NCBI RefSeq assembly: GCF_035961655.1
Contig: NZ_CP108393.1
Location: forward strand, 2,170,001 to 2,234,000
Length of the DNA stretch: 64,000 bases
Direction of reading: 5' to 3'
Source: Streptomyces sp. NBC_01317
GTDB taxonomy: Bacteria; Actinomycetota; Actinomycetes; Streptomycetales; Streptomycetaceae
Shown here: in pieces, positions 26,885 through 36,041 of the stretch
How positions within the stretch are numbered: position 1 is the first letter of the stretch
How the letters are laid out: each line of letters starts with the position of its first letter
Made by a program: the position numbers and the translations under genes
Notes under the pieces: generated by a model
The model's input: the letters and a program-made list of their open reading frames with translations, nothing else
Told to the model about the DNA's origin: nothing
Databases searched by the model: none

Positions 26885-29800
26885 TCAGAAAGCGGGAGTC
26901 GCGCCGTCGTCGCCTGCGGTGGGCAAGACCTGGTCGGTGACCTGCTCACGGGTCATGGCGCCCGTCCAGATCCGTAGCCGTTCGAGGCTGCCGGGAAGGT
27001 AGTAGCCGGTGGTGCCGCCCTGCGCGCCCCGTCCTGCGGACAACTCACCCGCGCCCTGCTGCACGCCGTCGAATCCAGGGACGCCGATACTGTCGATCGA
27101 GGACGCACCCACGTAGAGGCTCAGCGTTCCCGACCGCTCCACCGTCTCGGACGGATCCCCCGGATCCGCTGTCTCGAAGGTCTCCTGGGCGTCGAAGACC
27201 CCGGTCACATCCACCCACGTGTTCACCTCGGCCAGATCCTGGGCGGGCGTCAGAGCCGTGTCCTTCGTCACCTTGCCCGTGGCGTCGACTGCGGTGCGGG
27301 TGAACTGCCACTGATACGTGTCGTCCGCCGGCTTGATGACCCACAGCGCCCACGACGACTGCGCCGACTGGGCACCCGTGCGCTGCCCCGCGACCTGCGC
27401 CTTGTATCCGACCGGTTTGGCCGCCAGTTTCTGCTCGGCCAACTGCACATGCGCCGAGACGGTGAAGGAACCGGTCTCGTCCACCACCGGCCCCTGCATG
27501 GAGGCGTGGCCGGAGACACCGTCCAGGATCAGCGCGTGGTCGTCGCCGTCGAGAACCGCGCCCGTCGCCGACAGTTGCATGGCCGCGTGCGGGTACGGAG
27601 ACATCTCGCCGATCGTCGTCCCCGTGGCGGTCGTCGCGTCCCAGTCCGCCACCAGTTCGTTGGCGGGCTTGTCGTCCTCCACAAGCCTGGCTTCCTGGAG
27701 GACCTGTTCCGCGTTGAGGGCCCGCTGCCACACCGCGGCCTCGTCGATACGGCCCCGGAAGTACAGCCCGCTCTCGCCACGGATGACGGAACGTCCGAAC
27801 TGGAGGCCACCGAGGGCCGTCCACGGCTTGTAGACAGCGCCCTGAGCCGTGGCCGCCGCGGCCAGCTTCACCGGAGCGCCCTGGGCCCGGCCGTTGACGT
27901 ACAGCTGAATCGTGTCGTTCGCCGGATCGAGATCGGGTACTCCGTCGTCCCCTTCGGTCCGGAACACGCCCGCCAGGTGGGTCCAGACCCCGAGCGGCGG
28001 GTTGGCGGTGTCCGCCTTCGACGTCAGGATCACCGGCGTCGCGGAGTCGGCGGCCGTGTGGCTGAACACCCAGCCCTTCGTGGAGGACGAGTAGTACAGG
28101 GCGAAAGCCTGCGCCTGGGAACCCGGGGTCGTCATCACCATGTGACTGGACGACGCGTCCGTCAGATACGCCCACGTCGAGAAGGTCAGCGAGTCCAGGG
28201 TGTTGACCGCCGCCACGCTGGTGGAGGCGTACGCCTGCTGGTTGGCGGGGTCGGCGCTGTCCAGCCACAGCGACTGGTCCGCCTCCCCGCGCCGGGCCAT
28301 CGTCGACCAGCCCGCCCCCGCCGTACGCAACGTCGCGTCGTGACGGGGACCCACCGTCGCGGTGTCCTTGGCCACCGTCACCCCGGAACCGGCCGCCCCG
28401 TCATCGAAGTGCCACCTGCCCACCTCGCCCTCCGCCGCCGCCACGTTGAAGGTGAAGTCCTCCGGAGGACCCTTCCGTTCACGGACGTCGATGGCCTCCA
28501 CCGTCAGTACCTGTGTGCCGGCCAGCTTCGGAATCACCAGCCTCTCGGTGTACGTCGCGCCGCCGACCCGCTTCGTCTCGGACGCCGACCCGCTCTTCAG
28601 CCGCCACCGGTAGCCGATGATGTCCGTATCGGCCGCGTTGGGTGTGAAGGTGAAACTTCCCGCGACGCCAGGACCGCCCTTGGCCTCGCACGCGTTGGCG
28701 GTGCACTTGGTGTAAGGGCCGCCGGCCGTGATGGTGGGAGCTTTCGGCGCCGTGGCGTCAATCTTGAAATAGCACCACGGAGAGAAAGCGGAGATCAATT
28801 CACCGCTCTGGCCGCCGGACGACCAACGGGACTGCGTACGGGCCCGGTAGCGGTACACGGTGCCGTCCGTGCGCTGTGTCGTGGTCGTCTTCTCCAGCGT
28901 GCCGTGGGGATCGGACCCGCTCGACGTCGCGCTCCAGATCTCCTCCCAGGTTCCGTCGGCCAGCTTGCGCGCGACGCGGAACCCGGCCTGGAGCGAGCCC
29001 TTCTCGTCGTCGTTCTTCGGCTTGACCTTCGTCACCACCCTCGCCTGCACCGTCGGCGCCAGGCTCGTCACCGTCAGCGGGTCGTCAGGATTGGGCGAGC
29101 AGTGCCCCACGTTCCCGAGTCCCGGGATCACGCCGACGTCCTGGGGGACGCCCGGCCGGAGCACGTAGGTGACTTGAAGTTCGGCGTTCCTGTCGAAACG
29201 CTTCCAGGCTCTCGGGTCGTCCTCGTCCTTGGCCCACAGCATCAGCGTCAGCCGGGAGAACTTTCCGTCGGCGAACGCCCGCACGGTGGGAGTCAGATTC
29301 TCGTTCGACTGGGCCGGATCGTCATGGAACTCGACCCACTTGTCCGGCTGGGACGGGCTGCAATTGTCACCCCGGCCGGCCGACACCAGCCTGTCACCCA
29401 TGTGATCGATGACCGAAGGACCCGGCCACCTCGTGCCCTCGGAAATATTGTTGGTACGGGCCAGGTTGAGCCACTTCGCATCGCAGTTGAACGACCAGGT
29501 CTCATGCGCGCGGAACGTCGCGTCCAGGACGTATTTGCCGTTCAGATTCGTCGGGGCGAACTCGAAGAGCATGCGGTCGATGTAATTGTCACCGCAGTAG
29601 TAGCCGTCCGCGCTTCCACACCTGCCGACGCCCTTGTCCCCGTCGAACTGCCAGAACTTGTCGCCGTCGGACGAGATCTTGGTGCGCTCCACGGCGCCGC
29701 CCAGTCCGACCGGGGGATCGATGTAGACCGGGTAGACCGTCTCACTGCCCCGCAGCAGATCAAGGTCGGGCCTTACCTGCACCGTACCGGCGCCCACCGT

Positions 29801-30664
29801 CACGGGAAGCTCGGCCGTCGCGTCCCCCGCGCCCGGCAGGGAGGGATCGTCCACACCGTCGGTCGCGGGCCCGCCGGCCGCCGTCAGGGAACTCGCCGCC
29901 GGGGCACTCTCGTCCCCGGCGGAGTCCCACATCTGGCCGGCCGGACCGTTGAAGACAACGTTGCCGTCCTCGTCCACCGCCCGCAGACCCCCACCGGCGC
30001 CGGCCGCCACCTCCAGGCCCTGGCCCGCAGCCGTGAACGTGATCCGCTCCAGCTCCGTACTGGCCGCGGCCTGCGCCGACTTGACCGCCAGAACCTGCCG
30101 GTAGCCCTCGGACGTCGCTGTCAGCCGCAGGTCCACGCCCGGCAGAACCTCCGCGTACGTGGCGGTCGCACCGTCCAGCGTCGGCGCGGGCAACGGGCCC
30201 GGCCAGTCCAGCGAGAAGGAGCGCTTCCCGTCACCCAGCCGGATCATGTCCCCGGCCGCTCCCCCGCCGGAGAACGACAGAGCCACCGCGGCGGCCTTCG
30301 GCCCCACACTGCCGTCCGCACGGCGCTCCAGGTCCACATCGATCCCGACCCACGAGCCGTCAGCCCGCTTCACGCGCTGAGGAGTCGTCGACTGGGTCAG
30401 CGTGTACGTGCCGTCCGGATTCGCCTGCGTCGTCGAGTACGCGGTGCGCTGCGTCACCTCCTCGACCGCCTCACCCGAGGCGGCGGCCCGCGCCGACGCG
30501 CTCAGCACCGGCTCCGCAGCGGCCGTGGGGACGGCGGTCGGCAGCGCCACCACGGCCGCCCCGCCCAGAAGCGCCGACGCCACCGCGACCGATGTCATCC
30601 GGCGCCAGGCGTCGCGGCTTCTTCCGCCACGATGCCGGCTCGCTGCCCCACTCAATTTCCCCAC
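26885..30664 (-). CDS. secreted LamG-like jelly-roll protein
   Basis: This 1259-residue exported protein has a signal sequence of basic residues (RSRDAWRRMTS), hydrophobic core VAVASALLGGAAVVAL and cleavage near PTAAAEP. A DNRLRE-like region follows (YCGDNYIDRMLFEF, FNCDAKWLNLARTNN). Two LamG/concanavalin-type jelly rolls occupy about 748-985 (VGRWHFDDG ... LYFRGRIDEAAVWQRAL) and 1004-1250 (VADWDATTATGT ... LERLRIWTGAMTREQV). Such proteins bind carbohydrate or protein at the surface and often stand before RHS genes in Streptomyces. I chose the GTG at this end because a TTGACA/TAGGGT promoter lies just upstream, which rules out longer starts. Confidence 0.8.
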   Translation of the reverse strand: MGKLSGAASRHRGGRSRDAWRRMTSVAVASALLGGAAVVALPTAVPTAAAEPVLSASARAAASGEAVEEVTQRTAYSTTQANPDGTYTLTQSTTPQRVKRADGSWVGIDVDLERRADGSVGPKAAAVALSFSGGGAAGDMIRLGDGKRSFSLDWPGPLPAPTLDGATATYAEVLPGVDLRLTATSEGYRQVLAVKSAQAAASTELERITFTAAGQGLEVAAGAGGGLRAVDEDGNVVFNGPAGQMWDSAGDESAPAASSLTAAGGPATDGVDDPSLPGAGDATAELPVTVGAGTVQVRPDLDLLRGSETVYPVYIDPPVGLGGAVERTKISSDGDKFWQFDGDKGVGRCGSADGYYCGDNYIDRMLFEFAPTNLNGKYVLDATFRAHETWSFNCDAKWLNLARTNNISEGTRWPGPSVIDHMGDRLVSAGRGDNCSPSQPDKWVEFHDDPAQSNENLTPTVRAFADGKFSRLTLMLWAKDEDDPRAWKRFDRNAELQVTYVLRPGVPQDVGVIPGLGNVGHCSPNPDDPLTVTSLAPTVQARVVTKVKPKNDDEKGSLQAGFRVARKLADGTWEEIWSATSSGSDPHGTLEKTTTTQRTDGTVYRYRARTQSRWSSGGQSGELISAFSPWCYFKIDATAPKAPTITAGGPYTKCTANACEAKGGPGVAGSFTFTPNAADTDIIGYRWRLKSGSASETKRVGGATYTERLVIPKLAGTQVLTVEAIDVRERKGPPEDFTFNVAAAEGEVGRWHFDDGAAGSGVTVAKDTATVGPRHDATLRTAGAGWSTMARRGEADQSLWLDSADPANQQAYASTSVAAVNTLDSLTFSTWAYLTDASSSHMVMTTPGSQAQAFALYYSSSTKGWVFSHTAADSATPVILTSKADTANPPLGVWTHLAGVFRTEGDDGVPDLDPANDTIQLYVNGRAQGAPVKLAAAATAQGAVYKPWTALGGLQFGRSVIRGESGLYFRGRIDEAAVWQRALNAEQVLQEARLVEDDKPANELVADWDATTATGTTIGEMSPYPHAAMQLSATGAVLDGDDHALILDGVSGHASMQGPVVDETGSFTVSAHVQLAEQKLAAKPVGYKAQVAGQRTGAQSAQSSWALWVIKPADDTYQWQFTRTAVDATGKVTKDTALTPAQDLAEVNTWVDVTGVFDAQETFETADPGDPSETVERSGTLSLYVGASSIDSIGVPGFDGVQQGAGELSAGRGAQGGTTGYYLPGSLERLRIWTGAMTREQVTDQVLPTAGDDGATPAF

Positions 30665-30696
30665 CCCAGGATCACAAGAAGCACACAGACTTGAGG

Positions 30697-30727
30697 ACCC
30701 TAGGTGATCAACCATTACACCTGTCAA
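30697..30727 (-). promoter_or_regulatory. housekeeping-type promoter of the LamG gene
   Basis: On the minus strand, TTGACA at 30727-30722 is followed after 19 bp by TAGGGT at 30702-30697. This matches the Streptomyces vegetative consensus (TTGACR, TAGRRT) except for a long spacer. Initiation would be about 25 bp before the GTG. Confidence 0.55.
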
Positions 30728-30937
30728 CGGTGTTGCATGTCACTCCACGTATTTCGAACCGGCCGTCGAATACGGACCGTCACCGCAGCGGATCCACCGA
30801 AAGCCCACCATCCGATCCGAAACAGCACTCAGAACTCCGCGCCAGGAAGAACACTTCATGAACTGCGGGGCAATGCGCATGCAATGCGGGTCGGACGGCC
30901 CGAAACAACACCAGGGGAGAAGGACTTATCCGCTTGC
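30728..30937. other. gap between LamG promoter and nrdJ terminator, no gene seen
   Basis: This stretch is somewhat less GC-rich than its surroundings. I see no coding pattern, tRNA or repeat. It separates the accessory toxin locus from nrdJ and may mark the insertion border. Confidence 0.35.
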
Positions 30938-30979
30938 AAAAAAAGGGAGGGGCGCCGGCCCGTGGCCGGCGCCCCTCCC
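30938..30979 (-). terminator. intrinsic terminator of nrdJ
   Basis: On the minus strand a 16-bp stem (GGGAGGGGCGCCGGCC and complement) with a 3-nt loop is followed directly by seven T residues. It begins 33 bp after the nrdJ stop codon and is the most classical Rho-independent terminator in the window. Confidence 0.88.
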
Positions 30980-31011
30980 TCGGAGAGACCGTGCTTCTAA
31001 AAGCTAAAAGC

Positions 31012-33915
31012 TCAGCTGCAACCGCTCGTCGAGCCGCAGCCCTCGCAGATGTAGCAGGAGCCCGCTCGCTGCATCTTGGTGCCGCAGGAGAAGCAGAGCG
31101 GGGCGTCGGCGCTGATGCCGAGTTGCATTTCGACCAGTTCGGCCGAGGTGTGGGCCTCCTTGGGGGCCGGGACCGTGGCCCCGTTCGTCAGGGCGGGGGC
31201 CGTCGGGGGCTTCGGCGTGGTGGTGGACTGGGACGTCGGGCGCGGGGCCGACTGGACCAGGGTCTCGGTGTCCAGGTCGTCGTCCATGGACGGCACGTAC
31301 GAACCGGTGTCCAGGTGGCGCTGGCGTTCGTCCGCCGAGTGGATCCCGAGCGCCGAACGCGTCTCGAACGGCAGGAAGTCGAGGGCGAGGCGGCGGAAGA
31401 TGTAGTCGACGATCGACTGCGCCATCCGCACGTCCGGGTCGTCCGTCATGCCGGCCGGCTCGAAGCGCATGTTGGTGAACTTGGAGACGTACGTCTCCAG
31501 CGGGACGCCGTACTGGAGGCCCACCGAGACGGCGATCGAGAAGGCGTCCATCATGCCCGCGAGGGTCGAGCCCTGCTTGGACATCTTGAGGAAGACCTCG
31601 CCCAGACCGTCGTCCGGGTAGGAGTTGGCGGTCATGTACCCCTCGGCGCCACCCACCGTGAAGGAGGTGGTGAGACCCGGGCGGCCCTTGGGCAGGCGCT
31701 TGCGGACCGGGCGGTACTCGATGACCTTCTCCACCGCCGCGCGGATCGTGTCCTCGGTCTTCTCCGCGACCTTCTCGTCCTTCTTCTTCGCGGAGAGAGG
31801 CTGGCCGACCTTGCAGTTGTCGCGGTAGATCGCGAGCGCCTTGACGCCCATCTTCCACGCCTCGAAGTAGACCTCCTCGACGTCCTCGACGGTCGCGGTC
31901 TCGGGGAGGTTGACCGTCTTGGACAGCGCGCCGGAGATCCACGGCTGGATGGCCGCCATCATCCGGACGTGGCCCATGGCGGAGATGGAACGCTCGCCCA
32001 TCGCGCAGTCGAAGACCTCGTAGTGCTCGGTCTTGAGACCGGGCGCCCCGACCACCACGCCGTTCTCGGCGATGTGGGCGACGACCGCCTCGATCTGCTC
32101 CGTCCGGTAGCCGAGCCGGCGCAGCGCCTGCGGCACCGTGCCGTTGACGATCTGCATCGAGCCGCCGCCGACGAGCTTCTTGAACTTGACCAGCGCCAGG
32201 TCGGGCTCCAGGCCCGTGGTGTCGCAGGACATCGCGAGACCGATGGTGCCGGTGGGCGCGATGACCGAGGCCTGGGCGTTGCGGAAGCCGTTCTTCTCGC
32301 CGAGGCGCAGCACGTCCTGCCAGGCCTCCGTGGCGGCGGCCCAGACCGGGGTGTCCAGGTCGTCGAAGCGCACGGCCGTGGCGTTGGCGTCCGAGTGCTG
32401 CTTCATGACGCGCTTGTGCGGCTCGGCGTTACGGGCGAAGCCGTCGTACGGGCCGACCACCGCGGCCAGTTCGGCGGAGCGGCGGTACGACGTGCCGGTC
32501 ATCAGCGAGGTGATGGCGCCGGCCAGCGAGCGGCCGCCGTCGGAGTCGTACGCGTGGCCCGTCGCCATCAGCAGGGCGCCGAGGTTGGCGTACCCGATGC
32601 CGAGCTGGCGGAAGGCGCGGGTGTTCTCGCCGATCTTCTGCGTCGGGAAGTCCGCGAAGCAGATGGAGATGTCCATCGCGGTGATGACCAGCTCGACGAC
32701 CTTGGCGAAGCGCTCGGACTCGAACGACTGGTGGCCCTTGCCGTCGTCCTTGAGGAACTTCATCAGGTTCAGCGAGGCCAGGTTGCACGAGGTGTTGTCC
32801 AGGTGCATGTACTCGCTGCACGGGTTCGAGCCGTTGATCCGGCCGGACTCCGGGCAGGTGTGCCAGCGGTTGATCGTGTCGTCGTACTGGATGCCCGGGT
32901 CGGCACACGCCCACGCGGCCTCGGCCATCTTGCGGAAGAGGGACTTCGCCTCGACCTCTTCGATGACCTCGCCGGTCATCCGGGCGCGCAGCCCGAACTT
33001 CCCGCCGGCCTCGACGGCCTTCATGAAGTCGTCGTTGACCCGGACGGAGTTGTTGGCGTTCTGGTACTGGACGGACGTGATGTCGTCGCCGCCCAGGTCC
33101 ATGTCGAAGCCCGCGTCGCGCAGCGCGCGGATCTTCTCCTCCTCCTTGACCTTGGTCTCGATGAAGTCCTCGATGTCGGGGTGGTCGACGTCGAGGATGA
33201 CCATCTTGGCCGCCCGGCGCGTGGCGCCACCGGACTTGATCGTGCCGGCGGAGGCGTCCGCGCCGCGCATGAAGGAGACCGGACCCGACGCGTTGCCGCC
33301 GGAGGAGAGCAGTTCCTTGGAGGAGCGGATCCGGGAGAGGTTCAGACCGGCTCCCGAGCCGCCCTTGAAGATCATCCCCTCTTCCTTGTACCAGTCGAGG
33401 ATCGAGTCCATCGAGTCGTCCACGGAGAGGATGAAGCATGCCGAGACCTGCTGCGGCTGGGGCGTGCCGACGTTGAACCACACCGGGGAGTTGAAGCTGA
33501 AGACCTGGTGGAGGAGGGCGTACGCCAGCTCGTGTTCAAAGATCTCCGCGTCGTCGGGCGAGGCGAAGTAGTGGAAGTCCTCGCCCGCCTTCCGGTACGT
33601 CTTCACGATCCGGTCGATCAGCTGCCGGAGACCGGTCTCGCGCTGCGGGGTGCCGAGGGCGCCGCGGAAGTACTTGCTGGTGACGATGTTGACCGCGTTC
33701 AGCGTCCAGAAGTCGGGGAACTCCACGCCACGCTGTTCGAAGTTGACCGAGCCGTCGCGCCAGTTCGTCATCACGACGTCACGGCGCTCCCAGCTGACCT
33801 CGTCGTACGGATGCACGCCGGGGGAGGTGTGGATGCGGTCGATACGGAGTCCCTTGCCGGCCTTCGTTCCCTTGGTGCGGGTGCCTCGCGCGGGTCCGCT
33901 CGTCGTCTCTGTCAT
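31012..33915 (-). CDS. nrdJ: adenosylcobalamin-dependent (class II) ribonucleotide reductase
   Basis: This 967-residue enzyme reduces ribonucleotides to deoxyribonucleotides using vitamin B12, with or without oxygen. Visible signatures: FSFNSPVWFNVG, VSACFILSVDDSMDSI, FKGGSGAGLNLS, the catalytic N-x-C-x-E in GSNPCSEYMHLDNTSCNLASLNL, and the C-terminal redox/zinc cysteines CFSCGTKM ... CYICEGCGSTSGCS. The start is the ATG after GTAGGAGGCGGC, giving MTETTSGP. nrdR lies upstream on the same strand across 179 bp, and the two are expected to be co-transcribed under NrdR control. Confidence 0.97.
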   Translation of the reverse strand: MTETTSGPARGTRTKGTKAGKGLRIDRIHTSPGVHPYDEVSWERRDVVMTNWRDGSVNFEQRGVEFPDFWTLNAVNIVTSKYFRGALGTPQRETGLRQLIDRIVKTYRKAGEDFHYFASPDDAEIFEHELAYALLHQVFSFNSPVWFNVGTPQPQQVSACFILSVDDSMDSILDWYKEEGMIFKGGSGAGLNLSRIRSSKELLSSGGNASGPVSFMRGADASAGTIKSGGATRRAAKMVILDVDHPDIEDFIETKVKEEEKIRALRDAGFDMDLGGDDITSVQYQNANNSVRVNDDFMKAVEAGGKFGLRARMTGEVIEEVEAKSLFRKMAEAAWACADPGIQYDDTINRWHTCPESGRINGSNPCSEYMHLDNTSCNLASLNLMKFLKDDGKGHQSFESERFAKVVELVITAMDISICFADFPTQKIGENTRAFRQLGIGYANLGALLMATGHAYDSDGGRSLAGAITSLMTGTSYRRSAELAAVVGPYDGFARNAEPHKRVMKQHSDANATAVRFDDLDTPVWAAATEAWQDVLRLGEKNGFRNAQASVIAPTGTIGLAMSCDTTGLEPDLALVKFKKLVGGGSMQIVNGTVPQALRRLGYRTEQIEAVVAHIAENGVVVGAPGLKTEHYEVFDCAMGERSISAMGHVRMMAAIQPWISGALSKTVNLPETATVEDVEEVYFEAWKMGVKALAIYRDNCKVGQPLSAKKKDEKVAEKTEDTIRAAVEKVIEYRPVRKRLPKGRPGLTTSFTVGGAEGYMTANSYPDDGLGEVFLKMSKQGSTLAGMMDAFSIAVSVGLQYGVPLETYVSKFTNMRFEPAGMTDDPDVRMAQSIVDYIFRRLALDFLPFETRSALGIHSADERQRHLDTGSYVPSMDDDLDTETLVQSAPRPTSQSTTTPKPPTAPALTNGATVPAPKEAHTSAELVEMQLGISADAPLCFSCGTKMQRAGSCYICEGCGSTSGCS

Positions 33916-34094
33916 GCCGCCTCCTACGTACAAAACGCACTGAAGTGCCATGTTCTTCCCGTGGCACATGTGTATGTGATGCCTCGGGCGCGGTCGGTCG
34001 CGCCCGGGGCAGGCCTGTGTCGTCACGAAGCGGCCGGCACGACGGTCGAGGGCAGGCCCTGCGGGCCGGGACTCGGTCGGTCGGACGCGGTCGC

Positions 34095-34604
34095 TCAGTC
34101 GGTGACGGTGGCGGGAACGGGGCCCTCGAAGGTGTCGCCGGTCCCGCTTTCCTCCGAGAGAGGCCGCTCACGCAGCTCCGCGACGGCGGCCTCGAAGTCT
34201 TCGAGCGAATTGAACGCCCGGTACACGGATGCGAAGCGCAGGTAGGCGACGAGGTCGAGTTCCTGCAACGGGCCGAGTATGGCCAGCCCCACGTCGTGGG
34301 TGGTCAGCTCGGCACTGCCGGTGGCGCGCACCGCCTCCTCGACCCGCTGGCCGAGCTTGGCGAGGGCGTCCTCGGTGACGGGTCGTCCCTGGCACGCCTT
34401 GCGGACGCCGGAGATGACTTTGGTGCGGCTGAAGGGTTCGGTCACGCCGCTGCGCTTGATCACCATCAGCGAGGCGGTCTCGACCGTCGTGAAACGGCGT
34501 GAGCAGTCGGGGCACTGACGGCGGCGGCGGATCGACGTCCCGTCGTCGGTGGTGCGGCTGTCGACGACCCGGCTGTCGGGGTGCCGGCAGAAGGGACAGT
34601 GCAT
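34095..34604 (-). CDS. nrdR: transcriptional repressor NrdR
   Basis: This 169-residue global repressor of ribonucleotide reductase genes senses dATP/ATP. The zinc ribbon has Cys 3, 6, 31 and 34 (MHCPFCRH ... [14 protein letters not shown]), followed by an ATP-cone from about residue 49 ([29 protein letters not shown]). Start ATG follows AAGGAGGGATGGGAACC. Two NrdR boxes lie in its promoter, so it should control itself and nrdJ. Confidence 0.97.
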   Translation of the reverse strand: MHCPFCRHPDSRVVDSRTTDDGTSIRRRRQCPDCSRRFTTVETASLMVIKRSGVTEPFSRTKVISGVRKACQGRPVTEDALAKLGQRVEEAVRATGSAELTTHDVGLAILGPLQELDLVAYLRFASVYRAFNSLEDFEAAVAELRERPLSEESGTGDTFEGPVPATVTD

Positions 34605-34715
34605 GGTTCCCATCCCTCCTTCGCAGCGTGACTGAACAGCACCGTAGAGGCCCGGAACGGGCCCCTCCAAGCAACCCCCAGCATAGGCGATGGATACCGG
34701 CCACGAGCACCGGGA

Positions 34716-34761
34716 CCACAACTTCTGGGTGGCTGAAACAATCCAACCACTAGATCTGGGG
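34716..34761 (-). promoter_or_regulatory. tandem NrdR boxes upstream of nrdRJ
   Basis: Read on the minus strand, the upstream box (34761-34747) is CCCCAGATCTAGTGG and the downstream box (34731-34716) is CACCCAGAAGTTGTGG. Both fit the family pattern acaCwAtATaTwGtgt best in the right half (A/T-T-w-GTGG). Their centres are 31 bp apart, three helical turns, the known spacing for NrdR pairs. The nearer box is about 110 bp before the nrdR start. Confidence 0.72.
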
Positions 34762-35003
34762 TTTTCCGCATCTTAGGCCCCGGCGTGTTCCGCGTGTCGC
34801 CCCGGGGGTCGCCCTCGGGGGCGCGCCCCGGCGGGGGCGGGGTGGCGGGGACCGGCCACGAGGGTACGGGAAGGGCGCGGCGGCCCGGATTCCGGCCCGG
34901 CCGGTGGGAGGATACGGCGCGGGGACCGCCCGCGGGCCGGCCCGGCCAGGACCGGCCATACACCTGGTAAGTCGCACGCGTAAGACACTCTTCGGTTTTT
35001 CAC

Positions 35004-35019
35004 TCGAACGTGTGTTTGG
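35004..35019. promoter_or_regulatory. SOS box of lexA
   Basis: TCGAACGTGTGTTTGG matches the Gram-positive/actinobacterial LexA box (GAAC-N4-GTTY core) and lies 62 bp upstream of the lexA GTG. It indicates autorepression. Confidence 0.8.
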
Positions 35020-35081
35020 CGCAACCTTTCGAAAGCAACTACCGTTGTCCAGCTAGGGAGAACATTTCGAGAGGGGCCGAC

Positions 35082-35867
35082 GTGACCACCACCGCAGACA
35101 GTGCCACCATCACTGCCCAGGACCGCTCCCAGAGCCGACTCGAGCCGGTGCATGCAATGAATGACGCAGTCACGAACCCGGAGGGGCCCAAGCCCAACCG
35201 GTCACTGCCCGGCAGGCCTCCAGGAATCAGGGCGGACAGCTCCGGTCTCACGGACCGGCAGCGGCGGGTCATCGAGGTCATCAGGGACTCGGTCCAACGG
35301 CGTGGGTACCCCCCGTCGATGCGGGAGATCGGCCAGGCCGTCGGTCTCTCCAGCACGTCGTCGGTGGCCCATCAGCTGATGGCACTGGAGCGGAAAGGGT
35401 TCCTCCGCAGGGATCCGCACCGCCCGCGGGCGTACGAGGTCAGGGGCTCCGACCAGCCGAGCACCCAGCAGACCGACACGACCGGCAAGCCCGCCGCGTC
35501 GTACGTCCCGCTGGTCGGCCGGATCGCGGCCGGCGGACCGATCCTCGCCGAGGAGTCCGTCGAGGACGTCTTCCCGCTCCCCCGTCAGTTGGTGGGGGAC
35601 GGCGAGCTGTTCGTGCTGAAGGTTGTCGGTGACTCGATGATCGAGGCCGCGATCTGTGACGGCGACTGGGTGACGGTACGCCGCCAGCCGGTCGCGGAGA
35701 ACGGCGACATCGTGGCCGCGATGCTCGACGGCGAGGCCACCGTCAAGCGCTTCCGGCGCGAGGACGGGCATGTGTGGCTGCTCCCGCACAACGCGGCGTA
35801 CCAGCCGATCCCCGGCGACGAGGCGACGATCCTCGGCAAGGTGGTCGCGGTCCTGCGCCGGGTGTGA
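35082..35867 (+). CDS. lexA: LexA repressor
   Basis: This 261-residue SOS repressor has an N-terminal winged helix ([36 protein letters not shown]), the Ala-Gly self-cleavage site in [12 protein letters not shown], the catalytic Ser in [14 protein letters not shown] and Lys in GEATVKRF. The GTG start follows GAGAGGGGCCGAC; the alternative ATG at 35157 would give a protein nearer 236 residues. An SOS box lies upstream. A hairpin terminator follows. Confidence 0.96.
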   Translation: MTTTADSATITAQDRSQSRLEPVHAMNDAVTNPEGPKPNRSLPGRPPGIRADSSGLTDRQRRVIEVIRDSVQRRGYPPSMREIGQAVGLSSTSSVAHQLMALERKGFLRRDPHRPRAYEVRGSDQPSTQQTDTTGKPAASYVPLVGRIAAGGPILAEESVEDVFPLPRQLVGDGELFVLKVVGDSMIEAAICDGDWVTVRRQPVAENGDIVAAMLDGEATVKRFRREDGHVWLLPHNAAYQPIPGDEATILGKVVAVLRRV

Positions 35868-35893
35868 GGAGGCCACCACCGGCTCCGAAAACG

Positions 35894-35922
35894 GGGCCCC
35901 GGGACCTGAGGTCCCGGGGCCC
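35894..35922. terminator. hairpin terminator between lexA and dinG-like gene
   Basis: A 13-bp stem, GGGCCCCGGGACC with its complement, and a 3-nt loop follow lexA by 26 bp. It faces the end of the convergent helicase gene too. Confidence 0.75.
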
Positions 35923-35935
35923 GTTCACGTTCCGG

Positions 35936-36040
35936 CACCGGTCAGTGACCGCCCGCCCCGGTCAGTGGGCATCTGCCCCCGTCAGTGAGCATCTGCCTCG
36001 GTCACCGACCGTACGTCCCCGTCACCGGCCGCTCACCCTG
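35936..36040. repeat. degenerate tandem repeat
   Basis: About five imperfect units of roughly 20-22 bp built on CCGGTCAGTGACCGCC, CCGTCAGTGAGCATCTGCC and CCGTCACCGGCCG fill the space between the lexA terminator and the helicase stop. No coding sense was seen. Confidence 0.5.
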
Positions 36041-36041
36041 G

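Larger units (their letters stand above)
34605..35081. other. divergent nrdR/lexA promoter region
   Basis: This 477-bp gap holds both promoters: two NrdR boxes on the left and an SOS box on the right. The middle (about 34780-34960) is unusually G-rich on the plus strand, with many GGGG runs. No gene was recognised in it. Confidence 0.6.

Noticed and set aside
27449..30694. 1081-codon plus-strand open frame opposite the LamG gene
   Set aside because: A GC-bias shadow: Arg/Pro/Gly-rich, no domain, and the opposite strand has clear jelly-roll motifs and a signal peptide.
30934..34245. 1103-codon plus-strand open frame opposite nrdJ
   Set aside because: Shadow of nrdJ, whose catalytic motifs are unmistakable; the frame also runs through the nrdJ terminator.
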